Positions 1 to 7,945 of a stretch of 21,959 bases of DNA are shown here, piece after piece (position 1 is the first letter of the stretch; every line of letters begins with the position of its first letter). Origin of the DNA: DASXTB01 sp036505615. Its GTDB lineage: Bacteria; Acidobacteriota; UBA6911; JACQSX01. The position numbers and the translations under genes were made by a program. The stretch is taken from the NCBI GenBank assembly GCA_036505615.1, contig DASXTB010000200.1, positions 1 through 21,959 on the forward strand. Direction: 5' to 3'. Below the pieces are notes generated by a model. That model worked only from the letters and a program-made list of their open reading frames with translations. It ran no database searches and had not been told where the DNA came from.

Positions 1-2
1 GT

Positions 3-1562
3 GGCGGACTGGGCTCGGTGCCTCAGCAAGCAAAGTTATTCGATGCGTTCCTCCCGGAGGAGGAACTGCTACCCATAGCGCAGGCGGTGTCCAGAGTCTT
101 TGCGCGCTATGGCGAGAAGAAAAACCGCAATCGGGCCCGCATCAAATTTCTTATCAGTGATCTGGGCATTGAAAAGTTCCGACAACTGGTGCTTGAGGAG
201 CGGGCCGCTCTGCCGCCCGATCCGGAATGGACCTCCTTTCTGGAAGAGATCAACCCCCATCAGGAGACGCCCCTGAAACCACCGACGAACCTAAACGGTG
301 AGAATCAAGCAGAGGGATTCGATCAGTGGCTCAAAACGAATATCCTTCATCAGAAACAACCCGGATACGTTGTCGCTACCGTGACGCTCCCTTTGGGAGA
401 TATTACTTCGTCACAGCTTCGCGGCTTAGCCGATATCGCGCGCCGCTTTGTGGGCGACACGATACGCACCACCGTGGAACAGAATATCGTGCTGCGCTGG
501 GTGAGCGAAGCCGACTTGCCGGAACTCTATTCCGCACTCAAAGAAATCGGCCTGGCACAGCCCGGAGCAGGCACCATTGTCGATATAACCGCTTGCCCGG
601 GCACAGATACGTGCAAGCTCGGCATTGCTTCTTCGCGGGGGCTGGCAGCAGAGCTCGGAACACGTCTGGCGGAGAGGAGTCACCAGCTCAACGAAGCGGT
701 CCAGAACCTGCACATCAAGGTCAGCGGTTGCTTTAACGCCTGCGGGCAGCATCATATCGCTGATTTAGGGTTCTATGGAGTGAGCCGGCATGTTGGACGC
801 TATACGGTCCCGCATTTCCAGGTAGTGCTGGGTGGCCAGTGGGCCGAAAATGCCGCGTCCTTTGGCCTGGCCATCGGAGCGATACCGAGCAAGCGTATTC
901 CGGAGGCGGTGTTGAGAATAACGGGCCGATATGTTTCAGATCGACAAAAAGGAGAAACCTTTCAAGATTTCGTCCGACGTGTGGGCAAAGCCGAGATCAA
1001 GAAAACGTTGGAAGACCTGTCACGAGTGCCGCCGCACGACGAAGATAGCTCTTATTATTCCGATTGGCGGGACCCAAGAGAGTTTACCACCGGCGACATG
1101 GGCACCGGGGAGTGTGCGGGAGAAGTCGTGTCTCGTTTTGATTTCGACCTTGCCGCGGCCGAGCGAGAAATCTTCGAGAGCCAGTTGTTGCTGGACAAGG
1201 GAGAATTTCAGAACGCGGGAGAGATGGCCTACACCGCCATGATTCAGGCTGCCAGGGCATTGGTCAAGACGCAATTACACGACATTGCACACGACAGGGA
1301 GCAGATCGTCAATGAATTTCGGACGCGCTTCTACGACACTGAGCTCTTCTTCGATCCTTACGCCGGCGGCAAGTTCGCGCAATATCTGTTCCGAGCCCAC
1401 CAAAAGGCGAACAGTCCCTATAGCCCGGAGCTTGCCCACCAGCGCATCGAAGAAGCGCAACTTTTCGTCGAAGCTACGTACAGCTGTTATGGGCGAACCA
1501 GAGCGCTGAACTCCTCAACTGTCGCTCAAGCAGAAGTTGTGTCTGCTGGAACGGTCGGCTAG
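3..1562 (+). CDS. Nitrite/sulfite reductase (siroheme, 4Fe-4S) with HEPN-like C-terminal domain; 5' end outside window
   Basis: This is the C-terminal part of an assimilatory-type nitrite or sulfite reductase, which reduces nitrite to ammonia or sulfite to sulfide in the cytoplasm. The frame is open to the window edge (it reads GGLGS before the GTG at 18), so the start is missing; family members suggest roughly 200 residues are lost. Counting from the codon at 18, a ferredoxin-like half-domain covers about 113-175. The cofactor motif C193-x5-C199 plus C238-x3-C242, ligating the 4Fe-4S cluster next to siroheme, is intact. Residues about 376-487 (FDFDLAAAERE..., AYTAMIQAARALV..., RIEEAQLFVEA) look like a helical HEPN domain, although the usual Rx4-6H motif is not evident. 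Nitrite and sulfite cannot be told apart from this fragment. A 192-residue unknown protein follows 125 bp downstream on the same strand. Confidence 0.9.
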   Translation, partial: GGLGSVPQQAKLFDAFLPEEELLPIAQAVSRVFARYGEKKNRNRARIKFLISDLGIEKFRQLVLEERAALPPDPEWTSFLEEINPHQETPLKPPTNLNGENQAEGFDQWLKTNILHQKQPGYVVATVTLPLGDITSSQLRGLADIARRFVGDTIRTTVEQNIVLRWVSEADLPELYSALKEIGLAQPGAGTIVDITACPGTDTCKLGIASSRGLAAELGTRLAERSHQLNEAVQNLHIKVSGCFNACGQHHIADLGFYGVSRHVGRYTVPHFQVVLGGQWAENAASFGLAIGAIPSKRIPEAVLRITGRYVSDRQKGETFQDFVRRVGKAEIKKTLEDLSRVPPHDEDSSYYSDWRDPREFTTGDMGTGECAGEVVSRFDFDLAAAEREIFESQLLLDKGEFQNAGEMAYTAMIQAARALVKTQLHDIAHDREQIVNEFRTRFYDTELFFDPYAGGKFAQYLFRAHQKANSPYSPELAHQRIEEAQLFVEATYSCYGRTRALNSSTVAQAEVVSAGTVG

Positions 1563-1687
1563 CGCGCCCCGGCCGCAACCAAAGTGACGCGGCGACGCGG
1601 TGACAGGGAGACTCGGGGAGCGTGAAAATCTCCGCCGGCCGAAAGGAAACAGATTTAGCACTGCAGTGCATCACTCGGGAAAGACAA

Positions 1688-2266
1688 ATGGACGTACAGC
1701 ATGTCAACGTCAAGTTCTTTGTGACAGCACCGGAGCAGGTGAATCTCGAAGCCTTCCTCTGGGTTTTCAGCCGCTGGATTCAAGAGGGGGCTTGTGAAGA
1801 GTTGCTGGTGGATGTCGCAGACTACCGTCATGTCTTTGGGGGGCCCGGCATCGTCCTCATTGGTCATCAGGCAAACTACAGCATGGATAACACAGGCAAC
1901 CGTCTTGGCCTGCTGTACAACTGCAAAACCGTGGTGAATGGAGGCGTCCAGGAACGGTTTGTGAAGGCGGCGCGCTCTGCTCTTCTCGCCTGCCGGCGTT
2001 TGGAAGAGGACCCGTTTTTTCAAGGCAAGCTCAAATTCAGCGGCCAACAGACCCAATTGCTCATCAACGACCGGCTCTTAGCTCCAAACACGGGCGACAC
2101 GTATGCTGCTCTGGCGCCGCAACTCCACGCCTTTTTCCACCGGTTGTACGGCGGAGAAGAATACGTCCTGAAGCACGGCCACGATCCGCGGGAACGTTTT
2201 ACGGTAGACGCGACGACCGCGGCAGGCTCTGATGTCGCACAGCTTTTGACCAACCTCGGCAACTAA
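1688..2266 (+). CDS. Conserved-looking protein of unknown function, downstream of the siroheme reductase
   Basis: I do not recognise this 192-residue protein. The frame is open from a GTG at 1622, but the ATG at 1688 is preferred. A purine-rich GGGAAAG lies about 5 nt before it, and the protein then opens on a regular strand-like segment (MDVQHVNVKFFV), whereas the upstream extension is low in character. It has no signal peptide, no membrane segment and no cysteine cluster, so it is probably a soluble cytoplasmic protein. Glycine-rich turns (FGGPGIVLIGHQANYSMDN) and a mixed alpha/beta pattern can be seen. It follows the reductase by 125 bp on the same strand and could be co-transcribed, so a role linked to nitrogen or sulfur assimilation is possible, but this is inference from position only. 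Confidence 0.75.
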   Translation: MDVQHVNVKFFVTAPEQVNLEAFLWVFSRWIQEGACEELLVDVADYRHVFGGPGIVLIGHQANYSMDNTGNRLGLLYNCKTVVNGGVQERFVKAARSALLACRRLEEDPFFQGKLKFSGQQTQLLINDRLLAPNTGDTYAALAPQLHAFFHRLYGGEEYVLKHGHDPRERFTVDATTAAGSDVAQLLTNLGN

Positions 2267-2287
2267 GCAGGATACTTTAATCTTAAG

Positions 2288-2310
2288 GGCGCTCCGGGGC
2301 GCCGGATTTT
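2288..2310 (+). terminator. Weak candidate intrinsic terminator after the reductase operon
   Basis: A GC-rich hairpin (GGCGC, loop, GCGCC) is followed by GGATTTT, 21 bp after the stop of the 192-residue protein. The T run is only four bases long, so termination strength is doubtful. The rest of the gap up to the antitoxin gene shows only the operator-like repeat described separately. Confidence 0.3.
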
Positions 2311-2388
2311 GACGAGTAATATCGGGCCGCCCCCTAATCCATGAGCGGGCTTCACGCTGGCGCCAACCGGGGCTTCTTGACTTTTTTG

Positions 2389-2409
2389 GTAAAGCGTGAT
2401 TTTCTTTAC
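2389..2409 (+). promoter_or_regulatory. Inverted repeat GTAAAG-N9-CTTTAC at the antitoxin start; candidate VapBC operator
   Basis: The perfect 6-bp half-sites GTAAAG and CTTTAC, 9 nt apart, end two bases before the ATG at 2412. A TTGACT hexamer at 2377-2382 could be a -35 element, with a poor -10 (TTTTCT) about 17 nt on. That would put transcription start at or next to the ATG, and no Shine-Dalgarno sequence is visible. VapB-type antitoxins of the AbrB fold normally bind such palindromes to repress their own operon, so an operator role is inferred from position and symmetry. Confidence 0.4.
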
Positions 2410-2411
2410 AA

Positions 2412-2648
2412 ATGAAAAGCGTTATCTCTTCGAAGGGCCAAGTCACAGTGCCCATCGAGATTCGAGAAAAACTCGGCCTTGTGCCGGGAACCGTTGTCAA
2501 ATTTGAACTCTCCAAAGAGGGTGCACTAATGCGCAAGAGCTCCACGGGTACCCACCCGGTGGACGCAGTTTATGGCACCTTACGACTGCGCCGCCGCGTC
2601 GATGACCTGCTGGACGAAATGCGCGGGCCCCGCCTCAAACGGCAGTGA
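2412..2648 (+). CDS. vapB: AbrB/SpoVT-fold antitoxin of a VapBC-type module
   Basis: A 78-residue DNA-binding antitoxin. Residues about 3-45 form a SpoVT/AbrB swapped-hairpin domain (the hallmark is SSKGQVTVPIEIREKLGL followed by a PGT turn), which dimerises to bind the operator. The basic, helical C-terminal stretch (RRRVDDLLDEMRGPRLKRQ) is where such proteins normally wrap around and block the toxin. The stop codon overlaps the GTG start of the PIN-domain gene by 4 nt (GTGA), indicating translational coupling. An inverted repeat lies directly before the ATG, which fits autoregulation. The family call is secure. The gene symbol follows family practice for an AbrB-type antitoxin paired with a PIN toxin. 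Confidence 0.85.
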   Translation: MKSVISSKGQVTVPIEIREKLGLVPGTVVKFELSKEGALMRKSSTGTHPVDAVYGTLRLRRRVDDLLDEMRGPRLKRQ

Positions 2649-3055
2649 GGACGGCCGTCGATTCGTCGGTTCTATTGGATGTTCTGGGTGCTGATGCCGA
2701 GTTTGGCGAGCAGTCACGAAAGGGACTGAAAGCGGCGTACGATACAGGAGCATTGCTGGTGTGCGACGTAGTCTGGGCGGAAGTAAGAGCGCACTTTCCA
2801 AGCGACGAATCGTGCCTGGAAGCCTTGTCCGTTCTTGGCGTGCGCTTCGACGCGATTTCTCGGCAGGCCGCTGACCTGGCGGGCAGCCTCTGGCGCGCGA
2901 GACGTCGTAATCGCAAGCGGTCGCGAGAGCGATTAATTCCGGATTTTCTGGTTGGCGCCCATGCACGTCTCCATTCCGACATGCTGCTAACCAGAGATCG
3001 GGGCTTTTATCGCCAGTACTTCGCCGACCTGCGAATCATCGATCCATCCCAATAG
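2645..3055 (+). CDS. vapC: PIN-domain ribonuclease toxin (VapC family)
   Basis: A 136-residue PIN-domain protein, the usual VapC length. VapC toxins are Mg2+-dependent endoribonucleases that cut tRNA or rRNA and halt translation when the antitoxin is lost. All four acidic metal-binding positions appear to be present: D6 (AVDSSVLLD), E46 (DVVWAEV), D100 (IPDFLVGAHA) and D118 (LLTRDRGFY), so the enzyme looks intact. It starts at a GTG overlapping the antitoxin stop, the arrangement expected for coupled translation. Its 3' end is only 14 bp from the convergent SBBP gene. The RNA target cannot be predicted from sequence. Confidence 0.87.
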   Translation: MRTAVDSSVLLDVLGADAEFGEQSRKGLKAAYDTGALLVCDVVWAEVRAHFPSDESCLEALSVLGVRFDAISRQAADLAGSLWRARRRNRKRSRERLIPDFLVGAHARLHSDMLLTRDRGFYRQYFADLRIIDPSQ

Positions 3056-3069
3056 CGTGATCCCAAATT

Positions 3070-5550
3070 TTACGGCTGGCGGCGACTGGGGTTGGTAATA
3101 ACGATCGTTCCGGTCTTGATGCAGGGGCTGGCGCCCGTCGTCTGCGCCGTCATTGTCCACACGTACGACCCCAAACTGGGATAAATATGAGAAGGGTTCT
3201 GTTCCGAGGAGGCAGCGGAGCCATCTCCGAAATTCCATTGAAATGTGATCAACCCAGAACAAGGCGATGACGTGGCGGTGGCATTAAAAGAAACAATCGT
3301 CGCCGGCCTTGCGCTCGAGGGTACCGTGGCAGTGCATTTCAAAGTGCAGACAGGTTGCTCGGTCTCTGAAATCTTCGTGACAAAAACATCCCCGGTGCCA
3401 CCTTTGTTGTCCGCTTGGAATGGATTTACGGTGGGAAAATCAGTGGAAGAAGTTAAGCCCGTCACGTATGCATTGCCGAAAATATCGACAACAACCGCAG
3501 GATTGAATTCCAAGTCGGTCCCTCCCAGGTACGTCGAGTAAATAAGGGACGAACTGGTGGCATTCAATTTCGTGAGGAACGCGTCGAATGCGCCTCTCCA
3601 GTTGCGCTGCACGGCATTGGAAGTGGGAAAGCTGATGGTAGAGCCGGTGAATCCCGTGACGTAGGCGTTGCCCGCCGAGTCAACCGCGATGCCCGTTCCC
3701 TGGTCACGATCCAATCCACCCAGGTAGGTTGAGTACACCAGAAATCCGGATGGGCTGAATTTCGCGACAAAAGCGTCGGTCGAGCCCGCCAGAAAACCCT
3801 GCCAAACGCCCTGAGTCGTCGGAAACTTCATAGAACTGGTAAACCCCGTTACATAGGCCGCTCCGGATGTGTCGACGGCAATTCGAGCTCCTCTCTCTTC
3901 GCCCTCGCCTCCCAGATAAGTCGAGTATGCGAGTGAGGCGCCCTGCGGATCGAACTTGGCCACAAATACATCCGAACAGGGCACCGAGCAGTCTCCTTTA
4001 AGAACCGGCTGGAAAGCGTTTACGGTGGGAAAATCCGGGGATACAGTCTCGCCCGTCACATAAGCGCTTCCAAAACTGTCGACAGCGATGCCAAGCCCGG
4101 TGTCCCTGGCGCTGCCGCCAAGATAAGTCGAATACACCAGCCCCGAGCCCGCCGGATTCAACTTGGCCACGAAGACATCCCGTCTATCGGCTCGGCCGCT
4201 GAATGCATTCTTGATAGGAAAGTTAGGGGATTCAGTCGAGCCGATCACGTAGGCGCTTCCGACGCCATCGACCGCAATACCTTCTCCGGAATCGAACCCG
4301 GACCCTCCGAGAAAAGTCGAATAAAGGAGTGCAGAACCGGATGGGTTCAGTTTGGCAATGAAGGCATCACCGTCGCCACCGAAGGAAGACTGAACGGCGC
4401 TGGCCGTTACTGGAAAATTGGGAGAACTCGTCCTTCCCGTAATGTACGCGTTTCCCAGAGCATCGACAGCGATGCCACCTGCAACCTCAGCGCGATCGCC
4501 TCCCAGGTACACAGAATAGAGGAGGTCCGAACCGGCGGCATTCAACTTCATCACGAAGACCTGGCTGGCCGCAGAAGTTGGCGGAGAGGATCCCGGGATG
4601 GCGTTGGTCCGTGGGAAGTCCGGCGAGAGCGTAGTTCCAACCAGGTAAACATTTTTCGAGTTGTCGACTGCAATGCCGGCGCTCTGGTCGCGGTCCGCCC
4701 CTCCGAGATAAGTGGAATAAACAATTACGGGATCAACAACCAGCGGTGTATTCCTATCGTAATCGCCGACCTGAAAGCCCACGGTGTTTGCGCCCTGCAG
4801 GATGTAATTGCCGGGGATCTCTCGCTTAACGTGATTGACATCCTGGTAAATAACGGGAGCCCGAAGAACGACGCGCTGGTCTCCGATGCGAGCGACCACA
4901 TTCTTGTTTCTATCAATGAGGAGTCTGTCGGGCCCTGAAAAAGAGAGACGTATATCGCCGGGACGGGCTCCGGGAGCCACTATGAAATCAAATTCAAACT
5001 GATGGTGACTGCCCTTAAAGACCAGGTCAATTCCGGGATAGACTGCTTGGTATTTTACCTTCCCAAAATTGGGAATATTGTGCCGCCAATTTAACGGATT
5101 CCTTCCGATGAAGTAATTGCTCTTTGCAGGGGCTTCCTCCAGCCCCACAATTTTTGTTTGCGGGGCCGCTCCCACCAATTGCATTCGAAGGCTTCCCGTG
5201 TCGCGGAGTCGCGGCTCTAATCCGCTGTTCTGTCTCGCTTCTCCTCTTCCTTTAAGCTCAAAGTCCCGCTGGTTGTGTTTTCGCTGAGCCTGGACCCGGC
5301 TTATCACTACTTCGTCGCCAGTCAAGAATAGACTACAACCGCCGCTTCTTGACAAGAACCGCACACGCCGGTCAGCCTGGCCCTGGTTGGGTTCAAACAG
5401 CAACGGCAGATCCCCGTAACTTTCTTGCCCATGCGGCGGGGCCGGGGCGATTTGTGGCTCAGCAGAAGAAGGCAACAATAGCGGAAAGAAACAAGCCGAC
5501 AAGGCGGTCACAGCCCACTTTCCGGATCGACTCCATTTCCACTGAGACAT
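3070..5550 (-). CDS. Secreted SBBP beta-propeller protein with C-terminal PKD domain
   Basis: An 826-residue exported protein. A signal peptide is visible (basic start, hydrophobic core to about residue 30, likely cleavage after PSSA). Residues about 48-270 form the domain that usually precedes SBBP repeats, opening with FEPNQGQ (52-58). Seven SBBP repeats follow from about 275 to 725, each of the form YSTYLGG...GIAVD..GNAYVTG.T.SP.FP, consistent with a beta-propeller. Residues about 735-822 are a PKD/Ig-like domain (FQWNFGDGSAAS...). Such proteins are extracellular or surface-attached, with no known enzymatic role; binding or adhesion is inferred from the folds. The start is the only in-frame candidate near the signal peptide. 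AAGAAGG sits immediately against the ATG, too close for a normal Shine-Dalgarno, and TATACT at 5560-5565 may be a -10 giving a very short leader. Confidence 0.88.
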   Translation of the reverse strand: MSQWKWSRSGKWAVTALSACFFPLLLPSSAEPQIAPAPPHGQESYGDLPLLFEPNQGQADRRVRFLSRSGGCSLFLTGDEVVISRVQAQRKHNQRDFELKGRGEARQNSGLEPRLRDTGSLRMQLVGAAPQTKIVGLEEAPAKSNYFIGRNPLNWRHNIPNFGKVKYQAVYPGIDLVFKGSHHQFEFDFIVAPGARPGDIRLSFSGPDRLLIDRNKNVVARIGDQRVVLRAPVIYQDVNHVKREIPGNYILQGANTVGFQVGDYDRNTPLVVDPVIVYSTYLGGADRDQSAGIAVDNSKNVYLVGTTLSPDFPRTNAIPGSSPPTSAASQVFVMKLNAAGSDLLYSVYLGGDRAEVAGGIAVDALGNAYITGRTSSPNFPVTASAVQSSFGGDGDAFIAKLNPSGSALLYSTFLGGSGFDSGEGIAVDGVGSAYVIGSTESPNFPIKNAFSGRADRRDVFVAKLNPAGSGLVYSTYLGGSARDTGLGIAVDSFGSAYVTGETVSPDFPTVNAFQPVLKGDCSVPCSDVFVAKFDPQGASLAYSTYLGGEGEERGARIAVDTSGAAYVTGFTSSMKFPTTQGVWQGFLAGSTDAFVAKFSPSGFLVYSTYLGGLDRDQGTGIAVDSAGNAYVTGFTGSTISFPTSNAVQRNWRGAFDAFLTKLNATSSSLIYSTYLGGTDLEFNPAVVVDIFGNAYVTGLTSSTDFPTVNPFQADNKGGTGDVFVTKISETEQPVCTLKCTATVPSSARPATIVSFNATATSSPCSGLITFQWNFGDGSAASSEQNPSHIYPSLGSYVWTMTAQTTGASPCIKTGTIVITNPSRRQP

Positions 5551-5573
5551 CCTTCTTGAAGTATAACTTGAGC

Positions 5574-5667
5574 GCTAAAGCGGGCCGCTCGTGACGCGAA
5601 TCAACGCGAATAGGATGGACAAGATTTGTCTCTTCTTATTTCGCGTTCACTTGCGGCCGGCTTTATC
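5574..5667. repeat. Imperfect inverted repeat between the SBBP gene and a TMTC-like gene
   Basis: The left arm (5574-5615) reads GCTAAAGCGGGCCGCTCGTG and on through two CGCGAA blocks. The right arm (5632-5667), read on the other strand, is GATAAAGCCGGCCGCAAGTG followed by AACGCGAAATA. The arms match closely apart from about 10 extra bases in the left arm. The right arm reaches into the stop codon of the TMTC-like gene (5666-5668). It may act as a transcript end for that gene or be a small non-coding mobile or palindromic element. Confidence 0.5.
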
Positions 5668-7804
5668 AGTGATTAATTAAATTCGTAAGATCGTTGGCCA
5701 GTCGTCGACTCAAGGGTTGTAGTATTTTGGATTCTTCGATCGCGGCGCTGCGATTTCCCAGGAATAGATGGGCCTTTCCAAGATTGTAGTGCGCTTCGGC
5801 CGAGTTGGGCTGCAGCCGCGCAGCCTCGGAGAAATGCTGGATCGCTTCGTTGATTCTTCCAAGCCCGGCCAGCTCGATTCCCAAATTAATGTGCGCCTCG
5901 GGGTATTCGGGTCTGAGCTGCAAAGCTTGCTTGTAATGCTCAATCGCTTCGTTTGGCTTTCCCTGTTGCGCTAGAGCAACACCCAAATTGACATGTGCCT
6001 CAGGATAGCGCGGATTAAGTCGCAAGGCTTCCACATACTGGTCAACCGCCTCGGGTGTTCTTCGAGCGGCTCCTAGAAGCAGCGCCAGGTTGTTGTGATA
6101 CTCCGGGTTGTCAGGATTCAGCCGAAGCGCTTCGGAGAAATGGAAGATTGCTTCGTCAATCTTCCCCAGCGCTGCCAGCTTCATTCCCAGTTTGTTGTGC
6201 GCCTCCGGTTGGTCAGGATTTATGCGAAGCGCCTCTGAGTAATGGGCGAGCGCTTCATCGACTCTTCCTTTTGCCAGCAATGCAGCGCCCAGATTGTTGT
6301 GCCCCTGGAAAAATTGCGGCCGGACTTGCAGCGCCTGCTGGTAATGGGCAATCGCCTCATCCAGTTGTCCCTTGGCCTGGAACGCGTTTGCCAGATTGTT
6401 ATGCGCCTCCACATAGGTCGGCTTGATCCGGAGCGCCTCTAAATACTGCCTCATCGCCTCGTCGATCCTGCCTTCTGCCGCGAGCGTGAAACCGAGATTG
6501 TTGCGCGCAAGATAATTGTCAGGGACTGCCTGGCTTGCATGCTCAAATAGCGTCAGGCTGTCGTGCCAGTAGCCGACTTGAAACCAGGTGAGCAGACCGA
6601 GAACCAGCGCCACAATGCACCAGAAAACGGCAAGGACCATTTCATAACTCTTTCGCTGCGGAAGGAAATCGACCAGGGCCCAAGCTACAATGATGAACAG
6701 CCCGATGGACGGAATATAGGTATAACGGTCCGCCATCGCCTGCTCACCCACCTGGACCAAGCCGATCACCGGAACCAGTGTTCCCAGGTACCAGAACCAG
6801 CCCGTTACAAGATAAGGATGACGCCGGCTATAGCGGATCGCCGCCCATGTTCCACAAGCCAGCAGCAGGAGCGCCGCGGCGATTTTCCAGCCGGGGAGCT
6901 TGTTGAACGGATGCGGGTAGAAAACCGCCAGATTGTGCGGCCACACCGTCTGTGCTATGTAGCCTAGATAACTCACCAACGCGTTGCTGATCCGCTCCTG
7001 CACTGGGATGTTTTCCAGCGTTTGCACGGCGCCTCCACGATGTTGGGCGAAGAAAGTGATGACCGAAGAGCCCAACGCCAGGGCAAAAAGCGGAAGCTTC
7101 TCGCGGATCAACTTATGCCAGGGCCGGGGCCGGCGCGCATTCTTTGCCATGATCGCGTTCTTTCCCGCCATTGATCGCATCCGTCCTAAAGGCCAGTAAT
7201 CGAGCAGGAGAAGAGCAAACGGAAGTGTCACCAGCATCGGCTTGGCCATCAGGCCCAGAGCGAACGTGACTGCCAACAAACCATACAAGCGCGCAGAAGG
7301 CCGCCGGGCATAGTGCGCGTAGGCGAGCATGGCAAGCATCCAGAAGAAGGCGCTCAGCACATCCTTCCTTTCCGCCACCCAGGCAACTGATTCGACGTGG
7401 AGCGGATGGAGGGCGAACAGAGCCGCGACAAAGGCACTGGGCAATAGAGCTCCCGTCATGAGGCTCAGCGCCAGGAATAGCAAAACCGTATTTGCCAGAT
7501 GCAGCAACAGGCTGGTCAGGTGGTGGCCCCGCGGATTCAACCCGAACAGCCGGCAATCAACCATGTGGGACATCCATGTGAGCGGATGCCAGTTGGCTGC
7601 GTGCGTGGTCGTCAGCGCCCACAACAGTGTCTTTGGCGTAATGCCTTCCTGAACGTGGGGATTTTCGGTGACGTAGCCTTTGTCGTCATAGAGCACAAAT
7701 CCGTTCTGAAAGGTACGCCAGTAGGCTGCCGTAGTGGCCAGTATCAGAGCCAGGCTTATGAGGAGCCGCGCATGCCGTCGGAGAAAATCCGAGCCTTTGT
7801 TCAT
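5666..7804 (-). CDS. TMTC/DUF1736-type GT-C membrane protein with eight TPRs
   Basis: A 712-residue inner-membrane protein. After a first membrane segment comes the acidic pair D40-D41 (FVLYDDKGYVTENPHVQ), placed like the catalytic acidic residues of GT-C glycosyltransferases that use polyprenyl-linked sugars. Other family landmarks are HPLHVESVAWVAERKDVLS (about 133-151), GLMAKPMLVTLP (about 184-195) and MADRYTYIPSIGLF (about 357-370), across roughly ten hydrophobic segments. From about 431 there are eight tandem TPRs, each carrying an EAHxNLG-type start. Eukaryotic TMTC proteins of this layout are O-mannosyltransferases; the bacterial substrate is unknown. The frame opens at a TTG (7819), but the ATG at 7804 matches the MNK start of the paralogue ending at 12012. 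It is the last gene of the four-gene membrane-TPR cluster. Confidence 0.85.
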   Translation of the reverse strand: MNKGSDFLRRHARLLISLALILATTAAYWRTFQNGFVLYDDKGYVTENPHVQEGITPKTLLWALTTTHAANWHPLTWMSHMVDCRLFGLNPRGHHLTSLLLHLANTVLLFLALSLMTGALLPSAFVAALFALHPLHVESVAWVAERKDVLSAFFWMLAMLAYAHYARRPSARLYGLLAVTFALGLMAKPMLVTLPFALLLLDYWPLGRMRSMAGKNAIMAKNARRPRPWHKLIREKLPLFALALGSSVITFFAQHRGGAVQTLENIPVQERISNALVSYLGYIAQTVWPHNLAVFYPHPFNKLPGWKIAAALLLLACGTWAAIRYSRRHPYLVTGWFWYLGTLVPVIGLVQVGEQAMADRYTYIPSIGLFIIVAWALVDFLPQRKSYEMVLAVFWCIVALVLGLLTWFQVGYWHDSLTLFEHASQAVPDNYLARNNLGFTLAAEGRIDEAMRQYLEALRIKPTYVEAHNNLANAFQAKGQLDEAIAHYQQALQVRPQFFQGHNNLGAALLAKGRVDEALAHYSEALRINPDQPEAHNKLGMKLAALGKIDEAIFHFSEALRLNPDNPEYHNNLALLLGAARRTPEAVDQYVEALRLNPRYPEAHVNLGVALAQQGKPNEAIEHYKQALQLRPEYPEAHINLGIELAGLGRINEAIQHFSEAARLQPNSAEAHYNLGKAHLFLGNRSAAIEESKILQPLSRRLANDLTNLINH

Positions 7805-7945
7805 GATGGATTTCAACAAACTCTTCCAGTGGCATTTTTTGAGCCGAGCCGCGTTTGCCGGCCCACAAAGTGATTCTCCAATCGGACATTTAGCGCGCTG
7901 TCAGGCGCGCAGCGCTCCAAACCAAAAAACACCGTGGCAATCGTG

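Noticed and set aside
5491..5550. Possible lipoprotein signal (LSAC at residues 17-20) in the SBBP protein
   Set aside because: A long hydrophobic stretch continues after the cysteine and a good signal-peptidase I site follows at PSSA, so ordinary secretion is more likely.
5670..6520. Regular 102-bp periodic repeats resembling a repeat array
   Set aside because: They are the coding sequence of tandem 34-residue TPRs, not a CRISPR or satellite array.
7880..7920. GCGCTG...CAGCGC hairpin upstream of the eight-TPR gene as a terminator
   Set aside because: No T run follows the stem on either strand, so an intrinsic terminator is not supported.
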